A DNA stretch of 64,000 nucleotides from JADGGM01 sp025449955 (lineage in GTDB: Bacteria > Gemmatimonadota > Gemmatimonadetes > Gemmatimonadales > Gemmatimonadaceae). Positions within the stretch are counted from its first letter, which is position 1. Every line of letters begins with the position of its first letter. Where the stretch lies: the NCBI GenBank assembly GCA_036554285.1, contig DATBNO010000097.1, forward strand, positions 14,823 through 78,822, written 5' to 3'. The notes below the pieces were generated by a model. The model searched no databases, was not told where the DNA came from, and saw only the letters and a program-made list of their open reading frames with translations. Positions 8,765 to 17,064 of this stretch are shown here, piece after piece. The translations under genes were made by a program, and so were the position numbers.

Positions 8765-8917
8765 ATGGCGCCCCCGCTTCCCGGAGACAAGAAAGCTGGA
8801 TTCACCGGACTCGTCGTCGGTGTGATCGTGATCTTTTGCATCATGTTCAGCATTGTGCTGCTGACCAACCGGCACTACGCGGGGAAGGCGGAACCGGCGG
8901 CCGCGGCAACGCCCTAG
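8765..8917 (+). CDS. Small single-pass membrane protein (50 aa)
   Basis: A 50-codon gene: basic, Pro/Gly-rich head (MAPPLPGDKKAGF), one strongly hydrophobic helix (about residues 13-33, with VVGVIVIFCIMFSIVLL), then TNRHYAGKAEP and an Ala/Pro tail. A GGAGAG sequence lies about 8 bases before the ATG. Codon use is like its neighbours. No family recognised. It stands alone between the cyclophilin gene and a large hairpin, so it may be a small stress or assembly factor in the inner membrane. Confidence 0.6.
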   Translation: MAPPLPGDKKAGFTGLVVGVIVIFCIMFSIVLLTNRHYAGKAEPAAAATP

Positions 8918-8930
8918 TCGGCGCGCCCTA

Positions 8931-8991
8931 CCCGATGCGGCACGAGGGAGCGAGACGCAGCATGCGTCTCGCTCCCTCGTACCGCATCGGG
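8931..8991. terminator. Very long stem-loop, 28 bp with one mismatch
   Basis: The left arm 8931-8958 and right arm 8964-8991 pair over 28 positions with a single C/A mismatch (8941/8981) and a 5-base loop AGCAT. Core arm sequences are ACGAGGGAGCGAGACGC and its complement. It fills the gap between the small membrane-protein gene and a convergent membrane gene. It has no T tract; it may terminate both genes, but it is much longer than needed. Confidence 0.6.
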
Positions 8992-9006
8992 GGTCGCGTC
9001 GGGGCG

Positions 9007-9801
9007 TCAGCCCTGCGCGGGCAGCGGCGCGATACCGCGCGCCATGACCTCGAGGTCGAAGCCGTCCTTGCGAATTCGCTGATCGTAGTAGAGCACGGTT
9101 AGCACGATCGGAAGCAGCGGCGCGACGAAGAGCTGCACGACGGCGTTCATGAGGATGCGCGCAATGGGCACCATCGGCACGAGCGCCAGCACCGCCTGCA
9201 GCGTGAGCACCACTACCCACAGGATGACCCACGACAAGAAGACGGTGCCGAGGATGCGCCACTTGAATCCCTGCGACAAATCGCGCGACCGGTGGAACGC
9301 GTCGAACACGCTCGTATTCTCGAGCATCAGCGCCGGGACGGCGGCGAAGTACCGGAGATAGACGTAGATCGCGCCCACCAAAAAGACAAACGCGCCGAAG
9401 AACATCGCGATGCCTAACAGAAAGCCGACGAAGATGTTTGGCAGCGCCCGCGACCAGGCAGCGCGGATCGCGCGGCCCGGATCCAGATCGCCGGTGAGAT
9501 ACGCGTCGGACGCGGCGACCACGATCGCACCGGTGAAAATCCGGGCCCAAGCCCACGTCAGCGGAGCCCAGGCGGCTGCGCTCAAGTTGAGCGCGTCGGT
9601 AGGCAGTGCGCCGACGTTCGGATTGAACGACGTCATGAACGTCATAAACCCGCTCAGCCACAGCACGATCCACGATGGGATGGCGCCGAGTGCGAACAGC
9701 ATCACGAAGGTTGCGTAGTGTCGCCTGAGGACTTGGATCGAGACGTCGATGATCTCGAACGCCGATCGTTGCTTCAGCTGCGGGGCTACAGAGGTGGCCA
9801 T
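9007..9801 (-). CDS. Multi-pass membrane protein of unknown function
   Basis: About 264 residues from the ATG at 9801 (MATSVAPQLKQRSAFEIIDVSIQVLRRHY). An upstream in-frame ATG adds 32 atypical residues. Several hydrophobic segments are clear: FVMLFALGAIPSWIVLWLSGF, NIFVGFLLGIAMFFGAFVFLVG, ILGTVFLSWVILWVVVLTL and a C-terminal LFVAPLLPIVLTVLYYD ending in RIRKDGFDLE. The layout resembles glycerophosphodiester-phosphodiesterase membrane-domain or DUF975-like proteins, seen in many bacteria without a defined role. Confidence 0.7.
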   Translation of the reverse strand: MATSVAPQLKQRSAFEIIDVSIQVLRRHYATFVMLFALGAIPSWIVLWLSGFMTFMTSFNPNVGALPTDALNLSAAAWAPLTWAWARIFTGAIVVAASDAYLTGDLDPGRAIRAAWSRALPNIFVGFLLGIAMFFGAFVFLVGAIYVYLRYFAAVPALMLENTSVFDAFHRSRDLSQGFKWRILGTVFLSWVILWVVVLTLQAVLALVPMVPIARILMNAVVQLFVAPLLPIVLTVLYYDQRIRKDGFDLEVMARGIAPLPAQG

Positions 9802-9915
9802 ATGCAGAACCGCGCGATCGTGGGGGAGAGGTCTAACGGAGGCGCCTATGATGGAGGACGACGGCCGCGTCGGGCAAGACACCCCGTGGTTACTCAATAG
9901 GCGGCTGCCACTGGC

Positions 9916-9944
9916 TTGACAGACTGGACCGCCTTGCGCATATT
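9916..9944 (+). promoter_or_regulatory. Probable sigma-70-type promoter of the tetR exporter operon
   Basis: TTGACA (9916-9921) is an exact -35 consensus, followed 17 bases later by CATATT (9939-9944) as a fair -10 box. The first TetR operator starts at the next base, so bound repressor would occlude the transcription start. The exact TTGACA stands out against the GC-rich surroundings. Confidence 0.5.
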
Positions 9945-10053
9945 ACTGACCGTTCAGTTATTTAGCCACTATATGTTCCTCTCGCCGGGCGGGCCGTATT
10001 CCGCAGTTCGCCACGCTCCATTGGAACTACCTGACTGACGAGTCGGTTATTTA
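9945..10053. promoter_or_regulatory. Two TetR-type operator sites
   Basis: Site 1 is an exact inverted repeat, ACTGA-CCGT-TCAGT (9945-9958), followed by TATTTA. Site 2 (10036-10053) repeats it with the same ending: TGAC at the left and GTTATTTA at the right, matching site 1 at 14 of 18 positions, with inner GACT-GACG-AGTC symmetry. Site 1 abuts the -10 box; site 2 ends three bases before the tetR ATG. This fits autoregulation of the operon by the TetR protein. The gap (9802-10056) holds nothing else obvious. Confidence 0.6.
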
Positions 10054-10056
10054 AAT

Positions 10057-10743
10057 ATGATCGCCGCTCCTCCCGAAGAACCGCGTTGGCGCCGGCTGCC
10101 TGAAGCCCGGCCGCGTCAGATTCTGGACGCTGCCATTGATGTGTTCGGCGAGTCCGGACTCGCGGCTGCGCGTCTCGAGGACATTGCCAAGCGCGCCGGC
10201 GTGTCCAAGGGCACGATCTATCTCTACTTCTCGAACAAAGAGACGCTCTTCTGCGAGATGATCCGCCAGCTCGTTGGCGACACGATCATCCAAGCGCAGG
10301 CGCGCGCCGTCGCGACGAGCGCTTCGGCGGTCGATCAACTGATCGACTACGCGCATTCGGTGTGGCAGCACGTTCGATCGCCGATGTTCGAAAAGCTGCA
10401 CCGGCTCTCGATCGGCGAGCTGCGCAACTTCCCCGCACTGTTGGAATTTTTTCAGCGCGAAGTTCCGGGCAGGAACGTCCACGCGATTGCCGGCATTGTG
10501 CGACACGGGATCGCGACCGGCGAGTTTCGCGAGATGGACGAGATGGAGAGCGCGCGGATGCTGCAGGCGCTGATCATCAGTCATGGCGTGTGGTGTGCGC
10601 AACGGGAACAGAATGGCCTCGTCGCGCATCTGACCGACGAGGAGGTGCTGGCGCAGCTCCTCGATTTTTTCCTTGGCGCGGTGCGCAAGGACGCGGGTTC
10701 GCGTCCGGCCTCGCCGGCTTCTTCCGCAGTGAACAAGGCATGA
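10057..10743 (+). CDS. TetR/AcrR family transcriptional regulator
   Basis: A 228-residue repressor. The N-terminal helix-turn-helix (about 18-65) reads RQILDAAIDVFGESGLAAARLEDIAKRAGVSKGTIYLYF in pieces, the typical TetR pattern, followed by NKETLF. The helical C-terminal ligand-binding half is variable. It heads an operon with TolC, HlyD/EmrA and EmrB-type genes, so it probably represses an exporter and is released by its substrate. The stop overlaps the tolC start (ATGA). It probably binds the two operators upstream. Confidence 0.93.
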   Translation: MIAAPPEEPRWRRLPEARPRQILDAAIDVFGESGLAAARLEDIAKRAGVSKGTIYLYFSNKETLFCEMIRQLVGDTIIQAQARAVATSASAVDQLIDYAHSVWQHVRSPMFEKLHRLSIGELRNFPALLEFFQREVPGRNVHAIAGIVRHGIATGEFREMDEMESARMLQALIISHGVWCAQREQNGLVAHLTDEEVLAQLLDFFLGAVRKDAGSRPASPASSAVNKA

Positions 10744-12107
10744 TCGTGCACGACGGCTTGTTTCGATATCTGAGGGCCATGCTCGTCGCGGCGGTGGCGC
10801 TGCCCGGCGTGGCACGGAGCGCGCGCGCCCAGGATGGCGGCGGCGACACCGTCATTGCGCGGCCGTTGTCGTTAGGCGACGCGGCCCGTCTCGCCGCGCA
10901 CCAGAGCGCGAGCGCGCAGGAAGCGCGGTTCCAGGCGGCGCAGAGCGCCGCGCAGGTGACGCAGGCGCGCAGCGACCTCTTGCCTAACGTTTCGGCGTAC
11001 GCGATGGAACACGGCGTCACGATCAACACGGCCACGTTCGGCTTCGCCCTGCCGGGACTCGATCCGGGCGGCGAGCTGCTGGGACCGGTGAACACGATCG
11101 ACGTCCGCGGCAAATTGTCGCAGACGGTGTTCGACTATGCCGCGCTGAGCCGCGTGCGCAGCGCGCGGTCGACGGCGGTGGCGGGCAACGCCACGGCCAG
11201 CGACGCGGCGGAGCAGGCGGCGGTCACGGCGTCGCTCGCGTATTTGAGAGCCCAGCGGGCCGACGCCGACCTCGCGGCGCGCGAGGCCGATTCGGTGCTC
11301 GCCGATTCGCTCCTCGGCATCGCGAACGACCAGCTCACGGCCGGTGTGGGCGTCGCGCTCGATGTGACGCGCGCGCAGGCGCAGGTCGCCGCCGTGCGGG
11401 CGCAGCTCATCGCCGCGCGCAACGAGCGTGATCGCTCTCGCCTCGATCTGCTCCGCGCGCTCGGGCTGTCGCTCGACGCGCACGTGGAGCTGGCCGACAC
11501 CCTCACGCGGCTCACGATGTCGGATACGATGCCTAACGAGCAGGCGGCCATCGCCCAGGCACTCCGCGATCGACCCGATCTGCGCGCGGCGGACCAGCAG
11601 CTGGCCGCGGCGCGTGAAACGTCGGGGGCGATTCGGGCGGAGCGCCTCCCGTCGCTCACCGCGTTCGGCGATGAGGGGTGGTTGGGCACGAACGGCGGCA
11701 ACAAGCTCAACACGTATCAGTGGGGCGTCGAGGTGTCCGTCCCGGTGTTCGATGGGCTCCGGCGCGAAGGGCGCATCGAGGAGCAGCAGGCGCGCGTGAG
11801 CGAAATCGACGTGCGGCGCCGCGACCTGCGCCAGCAGGCGGCCATCGAGGTGCGCGGCGCGATGCTCGATCTGGGCTCGGCCCGCGAGGCCGTCGATGCG
11901 GCGCGCGAGCAACTTCGCCTCACGGAGCAGGAAGTGGCGCAGGCGCGCGATCGATTCCGCGCCGGCGTGTCGGGGAACGCCGACGTCATCACGGCGTCGC
12001 TCACCCTGAATACGTCGCGCACGCAGTTGGTGGATGCGCTCGCGTCGTATCAATCGGCGCGCGTCGGGCTGGCCCGCGCCGTCGGGTCGGTGACGTCGCT
12101 CCCGTAA
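10740..12107 (+). CDS. TolC family outer-membrane channel protein
   Basis: About 455 residues starting at the ATG that overlaps the tetR stop. The signal peptide runs through MLVAAVALPGVARSARAQ. Two structural repeats of the outer membrane efflux protein family are visible: LSLGDAARLAAHQSASAQEA and later ERLPSLTAFGDEG with VEVSVPVFDG. Long coiled-coil Ala/Arg/Gln-rich stretches (AREADSVLADSLLGIANDQL, QEVAQARDRFRAGVSG) form the periplasmic tunnel. With the downstream EmrA/EmrB-like genes it completes a tripartite pump. Confidence 0.9.
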   Translation: MIVHDGLFRYLRAMLVAAVALPGVARSARAQDGGGDTVIARPLSLGDAARLAAHQSASAQEARFQAAQSAAQVTQARSDLLPNVSAYAMEHGVTINTATFGFALPGLDPGGELLGPVNTIDVRGKLSQTVFDYAALSRVRSARSTAVAGNATASDAAEQAAVTASLAYLRAQRADADLAAREADSVLADSLLGIANDQLTAGVGVALDVTRAQAQVAAVRAQLIAARNERDRSRLDLLRALGLSLDAHVELADTLTRLTMSDTMPNEQAAIAQALRDRPDLRAADQQLAAARETSGAIRAERLPSLTAFGDEGWLGTNGGNKLNTYQWGVEVSVPVFDGLRREGRIEEQQARVSEIDVRRRDLRQQAAIEVRGAMLDLGSAREAVDAAREQLRLTEQEVAQARDRFRAGVSGNADVITASLTLNTSRTQLVDALASYQSARVGLARAVGSVTSLP

Positions 12108-12173
12108 CCGAACCACGCATCATTCGCACGATCGACGACGAACGATCAGTACCTCTGACGATGGATAGAGATC

Positions 12174-13292
12174 ATGGCGACGATGGTAGATGAACAGACC
12201 GAGCAACAGTCCGAGCAACGGCCGGCGACACCGGAGCACCAGCCGGCCGCGCCGTCGAAGCGCAAGTACGTCATCCCGATCGTCGTGATCGTTGCGCTCA
12301 TTGCGTTAGGCTGGGGCCTCAAGGCATACCTGTACTCGCGCGTTCACGAGAGCACGGACGACGCCCAAGTGGACGGGCACATCATCCCGGTGCTGGCCAA
12401 GGTCGGCGGCTATGTGGCGTCGGTGCGCGTGCAGGACAACGACTCGGTACACGCCGGGGACACGCTCGCGACGATCGATGATGACGAGTACCGGGTGAAG
12501 GTCGCGCAGGCCGATGCGGATCTCGCGGCGGCGCGATTCACCGTCGGCTCGGGACGCGCACCGGGCCAGGCGCGCGCGGCGGTGACGTCGGCGACGAGCC
12601 AGAGCGCGGCACAAGACGCGCAGATCGTCGCGTCGCGCGCCCAATATGACCAGGCGCAGTCCGATCTCACCCGCATGAAAGCCCTGGCGGCGAAGCAGAT
12701 CGTATCCGGCCAGCAACTGGATGCGGCGCAGGCGGCAGCCGACGCGGCGGCGGCGAATCTCCAGGCCGTCCAGCGACAGGCCGCAGCGGGAAACGCCGGC
12801 GTCACGAGCGCGCAGGCGGGCGTGCGCGTCGCGCAGGCGCGCACCGAGGCGGCGCAAGCGGAGCTCGATGACGCGCAGCTCCAGCTCAGCTACACGGTGA
12901 TCACGGCGCCGGTGAGCGGCACTGTCTCGAAGAAGCTCATCGAGTTAGGCCAACTGCTGCAGTCGGGCCAGACGCTCATGTCGGTCGTGGCCGACACTGG
13001 CGCGTACATCACGGCGAACTTCAAGGAGACCCAGCTCGCGAACATGCGCGTTGGGCAACCGGTGGAGATCGAGCTGGACGCGTATCCCGGGTGTACCGCC
13101 GAGGGCAAGGTGCAGAGCCTGAGCGCCGCAACGGGCGCGCGCTTCGCGCTGCTCCCGCCCGACAACGCGACGGGCAACTTCACCAAGGTGGTGCAGCGCG
13201 TACCCGTTCGCGTGCTGGTGACCAAGGGCTGCGGGCCGAACCGTCCCTTGCGCCAGGGCTTGTCGGTGGTGGCGCACGTGAAAACAGGTTGA
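12174..13292 (+). CDS. HlyD/EmrA family periplasmic adaptor
   Basis: A 372-residue membrane-fusion protein. A short cytoplasmic head (EQTEQQSEQRPATPEHQPAAPSK in pieces) precedes one membrane helix (about 31-50, VIPIVVIVALIALGWGLKAY). A biotinyl-lipoyl-like half follows (STDDAQVDGHIIPVLAKVGG, VRVQDNDSVHAGDTLATID), then an Ala/Gln-rich coiled coil, the second lipoyl half (VITAPVSGTVSKKLIELGQ) and a beta-barrel (GQPVEIELDAYPG). The IDxxD-like VDGHIIPV signature matches EmrA. It links the MFS pump to TolC. Confidence 0.92.
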   Translation: MATMVDEQTEQQSEQRPATPEHQPAAPSKRKYVIPIVVIVALIALGWGLKAYLYSRVHESTDDAQVDGHIIPVLAKVGGYVASVRVQDNDSVHAGDTLATIDDDEYRVKVAQADADLAAARFTVGSGRAPGQARAAVTSATSQSAAQDAQIVASRAQYDQAQSDLTRMKALAAKQIVSGQQLDAAQAAADAAAANLQAVQRQAAAGNAGVTSAQAGVRVAQARTEAAQAELDDAQLQLSYTVITAPVSGTVSKKLIELGQLLQSGQTLMSVVADTGAYITANFKETQLANMRVGQPVEIELDAYPGCTAEGKVQSLSAATGARFALLPPDNATGNFTKVVQRVPVRVLVTKGCGPNRPLRQGLSVVAHVKTG

Positions 13293-13343
13293 TGGTTCGC
13301 CTAACGATTCGCCGCCCCGTTTCACTCGACCGGTAGTACGCCA

Positions 13344-14960
13344 ATGGCCGCAACATTACGACCGCTCGCCCGAGGCGCGTCCGGCGACCTCGTCGCCGCC
13401 TGGCCTCCCGCCCTCGCCGACGACCCGTATCGCAATCGATACCTGATCGCGATCGCCGTCACGCTCGCATCCGTCCTCGAGCTCATCGACACTTCGATCG
13501 TGAACGTCGCGCTGCCCGACATGATGGGCAACCTGGGCGCGACGCTCGACGAAATCGCGTGGGTCTCGACGGGCTACATCATCGCCAACGTCATCGTGAT
13601 TCCGATGTCCGGTTGGCTGTCGGCGTACTTCGGACGCCGGAAGTATCTCGCCGGCTCGATCATGTTGTTCGTCGTCGCGTCGTTTCTGTGCGGCGCCGCG
13701 CACACGCTGGTCGAGCTCGTCGTGTTCCGCATCGTGCAGGGGGTGGGCGGCGGCGCGTTGTTGTCGACGGCGCAGGCGACGCTGTTCGAATCCTTCCCGC
13801 CCGAGGAGGTCGGCATCGGCCAGGCCATCTTCGGCGTCGGCGTGATGGTGGGACCGACCATCGGCCCAACGTTAGGCGGATGGATCGTCGACAACTACCA
13901 ATGGCCGTGGATCTTCTACATCAACGTGCCGTTGGGCATTCTGGCGGCGATCCTGGTGCTGACGTACGTGCGCAATGCGGCACACCAGGAGCGCTCGCGC
14001 ACCGTCGACGTGGCCGGCATCGCGCTCCTCACCACGTGCATCGGGTCGCTCCAGTGGATGCTCGAGCGCGGCGAGCGCAACGATTGGTTCGAGTCGCGCT
14101 TCATCGTCACGCTGCTCGTGGTCTCGATCGCGTCGGCCGTGCTGCTCGTGTGGCGCGAGCTCACGGCGAAAGAACCGGTGATCGACTTCCGCGTGCTCAA
14201 GAGCCGCCAGCTCACCGCGGGCGTGCTCATCGCCGCGATGTTGGGCGTGGCGCTCTACGGGTCCGTCTTCGTGCTGCCGCTCTTCCTGCAGCAGTTGCAC
14301 GGCATGACCGCGTGGCAGACGGGCAAGATCATCTTGCCGGGTGCGCTCGCGTCGGCGGTCACGATGGGCATCGTTGGGCGAAACGCCAATCGCCTCGACG
14401 CGCGCCTCACGGTGACCGCGGGCTCGCTGCTCTTTTTGCTTTCGATGTGGATGCTGTCGCGCCTCACGCTGGACGCCGGCGCGAACGACATGTTCTGGCC
14501 GCTCATCTGGCGCGGCACGGGACTCGGTTTGATTTTCGTACCGCTCACCAACGCGACGATGGCGGATCTCAAGACCGAGCGTCTCGCGCAAGGCACGGGC
14601 ATGTTCAACCTGACCCGCCAACTCGGCGGTTCGTTAGGCATTGCCGTGATGGCGACGCTCCTCGTGCGATTCGCCGCGCAGCACCGCGTCGCGCTGGTGT
14701 CGCACCTGGCGTCGGGCGACGCCGCATCGATGGCGCGGTTGTCCGCGCTCACGCAAGGCATGGTGGCCAAGGGTGCGTCGCTCGCCGTGGCGAAGCAGCA
14801 AGCGCTCGCGCTCCTCGACGGGCAGGTGATGGCGCAGGCCAACGTGCTCGCATTTTCCCGGATCTATCTACTGTGCGGTCTGCTGTTGTGCGCCGCCTTG
14901 CCGCTCCTGTTCGTGTTCAAGTCGGGCAAGGGCCGCGGCGCAATGGGTCCGGTACACTGA
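13344..14960 (+). CDS. DHA2 family MFS drug exporter (EmrB/QacA type)
   Basis: A 538-residue proton-coupled antiporter with about 14 membrane helices. Motifs are LELIDTSIVNVALPDM (motif D1 of DHA2), GWLSAYFGRRKYL (motif A) and RIVQGVGGGALLSTAQATLF with GVGVMVGPTIGPTLGGWIV (motif C). It follows the TolC and EmrA-like genes in one direction with short gaps and should be the inner-membrane pump of this EmrAB-TolC-like system. Substrate unknown, probably hydrophobic toxicants. A strong terminator follows. Confidence 0.93.
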   Translation: MAATLRPLARGASGDLVAAWPPALADDPYRNRYLIAIAVTLASVLELIDTSIVNVALPDMMGNLGATLDEIAWVSTGYIIANVIVIPMSGWLSAYFGRRKYLAGSIMLFVVASFLCGAAHTLVELVVFRIVQGVGGGALLSTAQATLFESFPPEEVGIGQAIFGVGVMVGPTIGPTLGGWIVDNYQWPWIFYINVPLGILAAILVLTYVRNAAHQERSRTVDVAGIALLTTCIGSLQWMLERGERNDWFESRFIVTLLVVSIASAVLLVWRELTAKEPVIDFRVLKSRQLTAGVLIAAMLGVALYGSVFVLPLFLQQLHGMTAWQTGKIILPGALASAVTMGIVGRNANRLDARLTVTAGSLLFLLSMWMLSRLTLDAGANDMFWPLIWRGTGLGLIFVPLTNATMADLKTERLAQGTGMFNLTRQLGGSLGIAVMATLLVRFAAQHRVALVSHLASGDAASMARLSALTQGMVAKGASLAVAKQQALALLDGQVMAQANVLAFSRIYLLCGLLLCAALPLLFVFKSGKGRGAMGPVH

Positions 14961-14989
14961 GGCTTACCGGAGGCGACACGCTTGGTCGG

Positions 14990-15025
14990 GGGACCCGTCG
15001 CTCCTAAGTTTGGAGGACGGGTCCC
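14990..15025 (+). terminator. Intrinsic terminator of the tetR exporter operon
   Basis: GGGACCCGTC (14990-14999) pairs with GACGGGTCCC (15016-15025), and an inner CTCC/GGAG stem closes a 7-base loop TAAGTTT. The total stem is about 14 bp with one bulged G, followed by GCGCGTTTCTC. It lies 30 bases after the MFS stop and before the HD gene. Confidence 0.7.
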
Positions 15026-15058
15026 GCGCGTTTCTCACCTCTCCAGCCACCGCGCTCC

Positions 15059-15655
15059 ATGGCCGATCTGCCGTCGCGTGCCGACGCGCTCGCGTTGATG
15101 CACGAGTACACGCTCAGCGAATCCTTACGAAAGCACATGCTCGCCGTGGAAGCGGCGATGCGCGCATACGCCGCGCACTTCGGTGAAGACCCCGAGCGCT
15201 GGGGGCTTGCCGGCCTCATGCACGATTTCGACTACGAGCGCTTCCCGAATGCGAGCCACGCTCCGGATGCGGAGCATCCCGCGGAAGGCGCGCGGATGTT
15301 GCGTGCTCTCGGCTATCCCGACGACGTGGTCGCCGCGATTCTCGGTCACGCCCCGTACACCGGCGTCGCGCGCACCACGCGCATGGCGCGCACGTTGTTC
15401 GCGGTCGATGAATTGACCGGACTCATCACCGCGACGGCGCTGGTCAAACCGTCGCGCAGCGTGCACGATGTGGATGCACGGTCGGTGCGAAAAAAGATGA
15501 AGGACAAAGCGTTCGCGCGGGGCGTTAGTCGCGAGGACGTGGTGCACGGCGCCGAAGAATTGGAGGTGGAGCTCGACTCGCACATCCAATTTGTGATCGA
15601 CGCCATGCGCGCGTCCGCCGAGGACATCGGGTTGGCCGGCGCGCCGGGGGGTTAA
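15059..15655 (+). CDS. HD domain metal-dependent phosphohydrolase
   Basis: A 198-residue single HD-domain protein. Metal ligands are visible in RKHMLAVEAAMRAYA, GLMHDFDYERF (HD doublet), HPAEGARMLRALGY and ILGHAPYTG. The C-terminal ARTLFAVDELTGLITATALVKPSR matches the small HDIG/YfdR-like family of hydrolases, some acting on nucleotides or on 2',3'-cyclic phosphates. No other domain is fused. Its job here is unknown; a terminator isolates it from the exporter operon upstream. Confidence 0.88.
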   Translation: MADLPSRADALALMHEYTLSESLRKHMLAVEAAMRAYAAHFGEDPERWGLAGLMHDFDYERFPNASHAPDAEHPAEGARMLRALGYPDDVVAAILGHAPYTGVARTTRMARTLFAVDELTGLITATALVKPSRSVHDVDARSVRKKMKDKAFARGVSREDVVHGAEELEVELDSHIQFVIDAMRASAEDIGLAGAPGG

Positions 15656-15712
15656 TGGCGCGCTTCAACGGTTCCCGCGCCGAGCGCGTTACTCAGATGG
15701 ACGTCTGCCGGG

Positions 15713-16318
15713 ATGAGAATGCACGCAGCGCTGTCGCTCCATACCGCGCAGCACGTGCCTGAGCCGTCGACCGAGTGGTCGGCTCGCACGCGCGAGCGGG
15801 ACTTGATTGTTGCAGCACAACGCGGTGATCGCGATGCGTTCGCGGAGCTGGTGTCGTTGCATCAGCGTCGCGCCTACGCGGTCGCGCGCGCCATCACGGC
15901 GACGCACGAGGATGCGGAGGATGCGGTGCAGGAGGGGTTCCTGCACGCGTACCGCGCGCTCGACCGGTTCCGGCCGGAGCAGGCGTTCGGTGCGTGGCTG
16001 CATCGCATCGTGGCTAACGCAGCGCTCGACATCGGGCGCCGCCGCCGCGTCCGCGATGCGGATTCGCTCTCCGATTCGGTGGCGTTGCCGTTTCGTGATC
16101 CGGCGGAACAGGACGAGCTCCGTCGCCGCCTCGCCGCGGGCCTCGAGGAGCTGTCGCAACGGCAACGGTCTGTGATCGTCCTGCACGACGTCGAAGGATT
16201 TACGCACGGCGAAATCGGCACCATGCTGGGTATACCGGAGGGAACGGCACGATCCGACCTCCACCATGCACGGGCCGCCCTTCGCCGAACGCTGGGAGAC
16301 CTCTGGAGTCAACGATGA
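15713..16318 (+). CDS. ECF-type RNA polymerase sigma factor
   Basis: A 201-residue sigma-70-family factor. Region 2 runs from AFAELVSLHQRRAYAVARAI through HEDAEDAVQEGFLHAYRALDRF and AFGAWLHRIVANAALDIGRRRR. Region 4 is LSQRQRSVIVLHDVEGFTHG then EIGTMLGIPEGTARSDLHHARAALRR. It lacks regions 1.1 and 3, as ECF factors do. Its TGA overlaps the next ATG, placing it in an operon with a membrane protein and a Spy/CnrX-like protein. This arrangement suggests envelope or metal stress control of the exporter downstream (inference). Confidence 0.93.
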   Translation: MRMHAALSLHTAQHVPEPSTEWSARTRERDLIVAAQRGDRDAFAELVSLHQRRAYAVARAITATHEDAEDAVQEGFLHAYRALDRFRPEQAFGAWLHRIVANAALDIGRRRRVRDADSLSDSVALPFRDPAEQDELRRRLAAGLEELSQRQRSVIVLHDVEGFTHGEIGTMLGIPEGTARSDLHHARAALRRTLGDLWSQR

Positions 16319-16692
16319 GCATCGAACCTCGCATCGGGCCCCACGGACGGGATGACGATCTCACCCGCGCCTTACGGAGCATGTACGCCGCGCCGTCGGA
16401 TGACGCGTACTGGGGCTCCCTCGCCGCGCGCATCATGGCGCGCGTGAGCGGTGATGCCGCGGTCGACCAATGGTGGCAACCGTTAGCACGATACGCTCGC
16501 GTTGGGCTCGTGGCAGCGGCGGTCGCCCTGGTTGCCGCGCGCATGGCGCTCTCGCGCGATGCCGCGCGCGAAACGGCCATTGCGTACGACGGCGTCATCG
16601 AGACGCCGCAAAACGCGCCGTTGCAATTGGCGACCGACGCGACGCCGGGCTCCGCCCGCGATGCGACGCTGCGCTACGTCATCTCACCCTGA
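16315..16692 (+). CDS. Single-pass membrane protein, possible anti-sigma factor
   Basis: A 125-residue protein coupled to the ECF sigma gene by an ATGA overlap. The N-terminal cytoplasmic part (about 1-60) contains DDDLTRALRSMYAAPSDDAYWGSL. One membrane helix follows (about 63-82, ARVGLVAAAVALVAARMAL) and then a short outer tail ending in LRYVISP. Size, topology and position fit an anti-sigma factor, but no zinc HxxxCxxC motif is present, so this rests on context. Confidence 0.65.
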   Translation: MSIEPRIGPHGRDDDLTRALRSMYAAPSDDAYWGSLAARIMARVSGDAAVDQWWQPLARYARVGLVAAAVALVAARMALSRDAARETAIAYDGVIETPQNAPLQLATDATPGSARDATLRYVISP

Positions 16693-16704
16693 CTGGAGCC
16701 GTCC

Positions 16705-17064
16705 ATGCAGCGCTCGAAAGCGCTCGCCTTTGCCGCCCTGATCGCGGTGTTGGTTGTCGGCGGCGCGGTGGGCTTTACAGTGGACCGTCTGGTCCACGAG
16801 CCGTGTAGTACCACAAGCCGTCGCAACGTCGACATCCTCGCGGACCGCTTGGCGCTCTCGCCGGCGCAGCGCGCAGCCGTCGACAGCATCCTCGACAAGC
16901 GCCACCGCGACTTCGACACGGCACTCGTGCCGGTCCGTCCGAAGCTCGATTCGATTCGTCTCGCGGCGCGCGCCGAAATCTTCAAGCTGCTCGATCCGAC
17001 CCAGCACGTGCGGTTCCAGCAGATGATCGACGAATCGCAGAGCAGCCAGGAGAATCACCGTTGA
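16705..17064 (+). CDS. Spy/CnrX-like periplasmic sensor or chaperone
   Basis: A 119-residue protein with an uncleaved-looking N-terminal membrane anchor (SKALAFAALIAVLVVGGAVGF) and a helical periplasmic domain: LADRLALSPAQRAAVDSILD, KRHRDFDTALVPVRPKLDSI and IFKLLDPTQHVRFQQMID. This heavy-metal-resistance/Spy pattern (helix-turn with LxxxQ) is found in CnrX-type sensors and Spy chaperones. With the sigma factor and the putative anti-sigma it forms a three-gene signalling cassette. Its stop overlaps the TTG start of the tolC-like gene. Confidence 0.78.
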   Translation: MQRSKALAFAALIAVLVVGGAVGFTVDRLVHEPCSTTSRRNVDILADRLALSPAQRAAVDSILDKRHRDFDTALVPVRPKLDSIRLAARAEIFKLLDPTQHVRFQQMIDESQSSQENHR

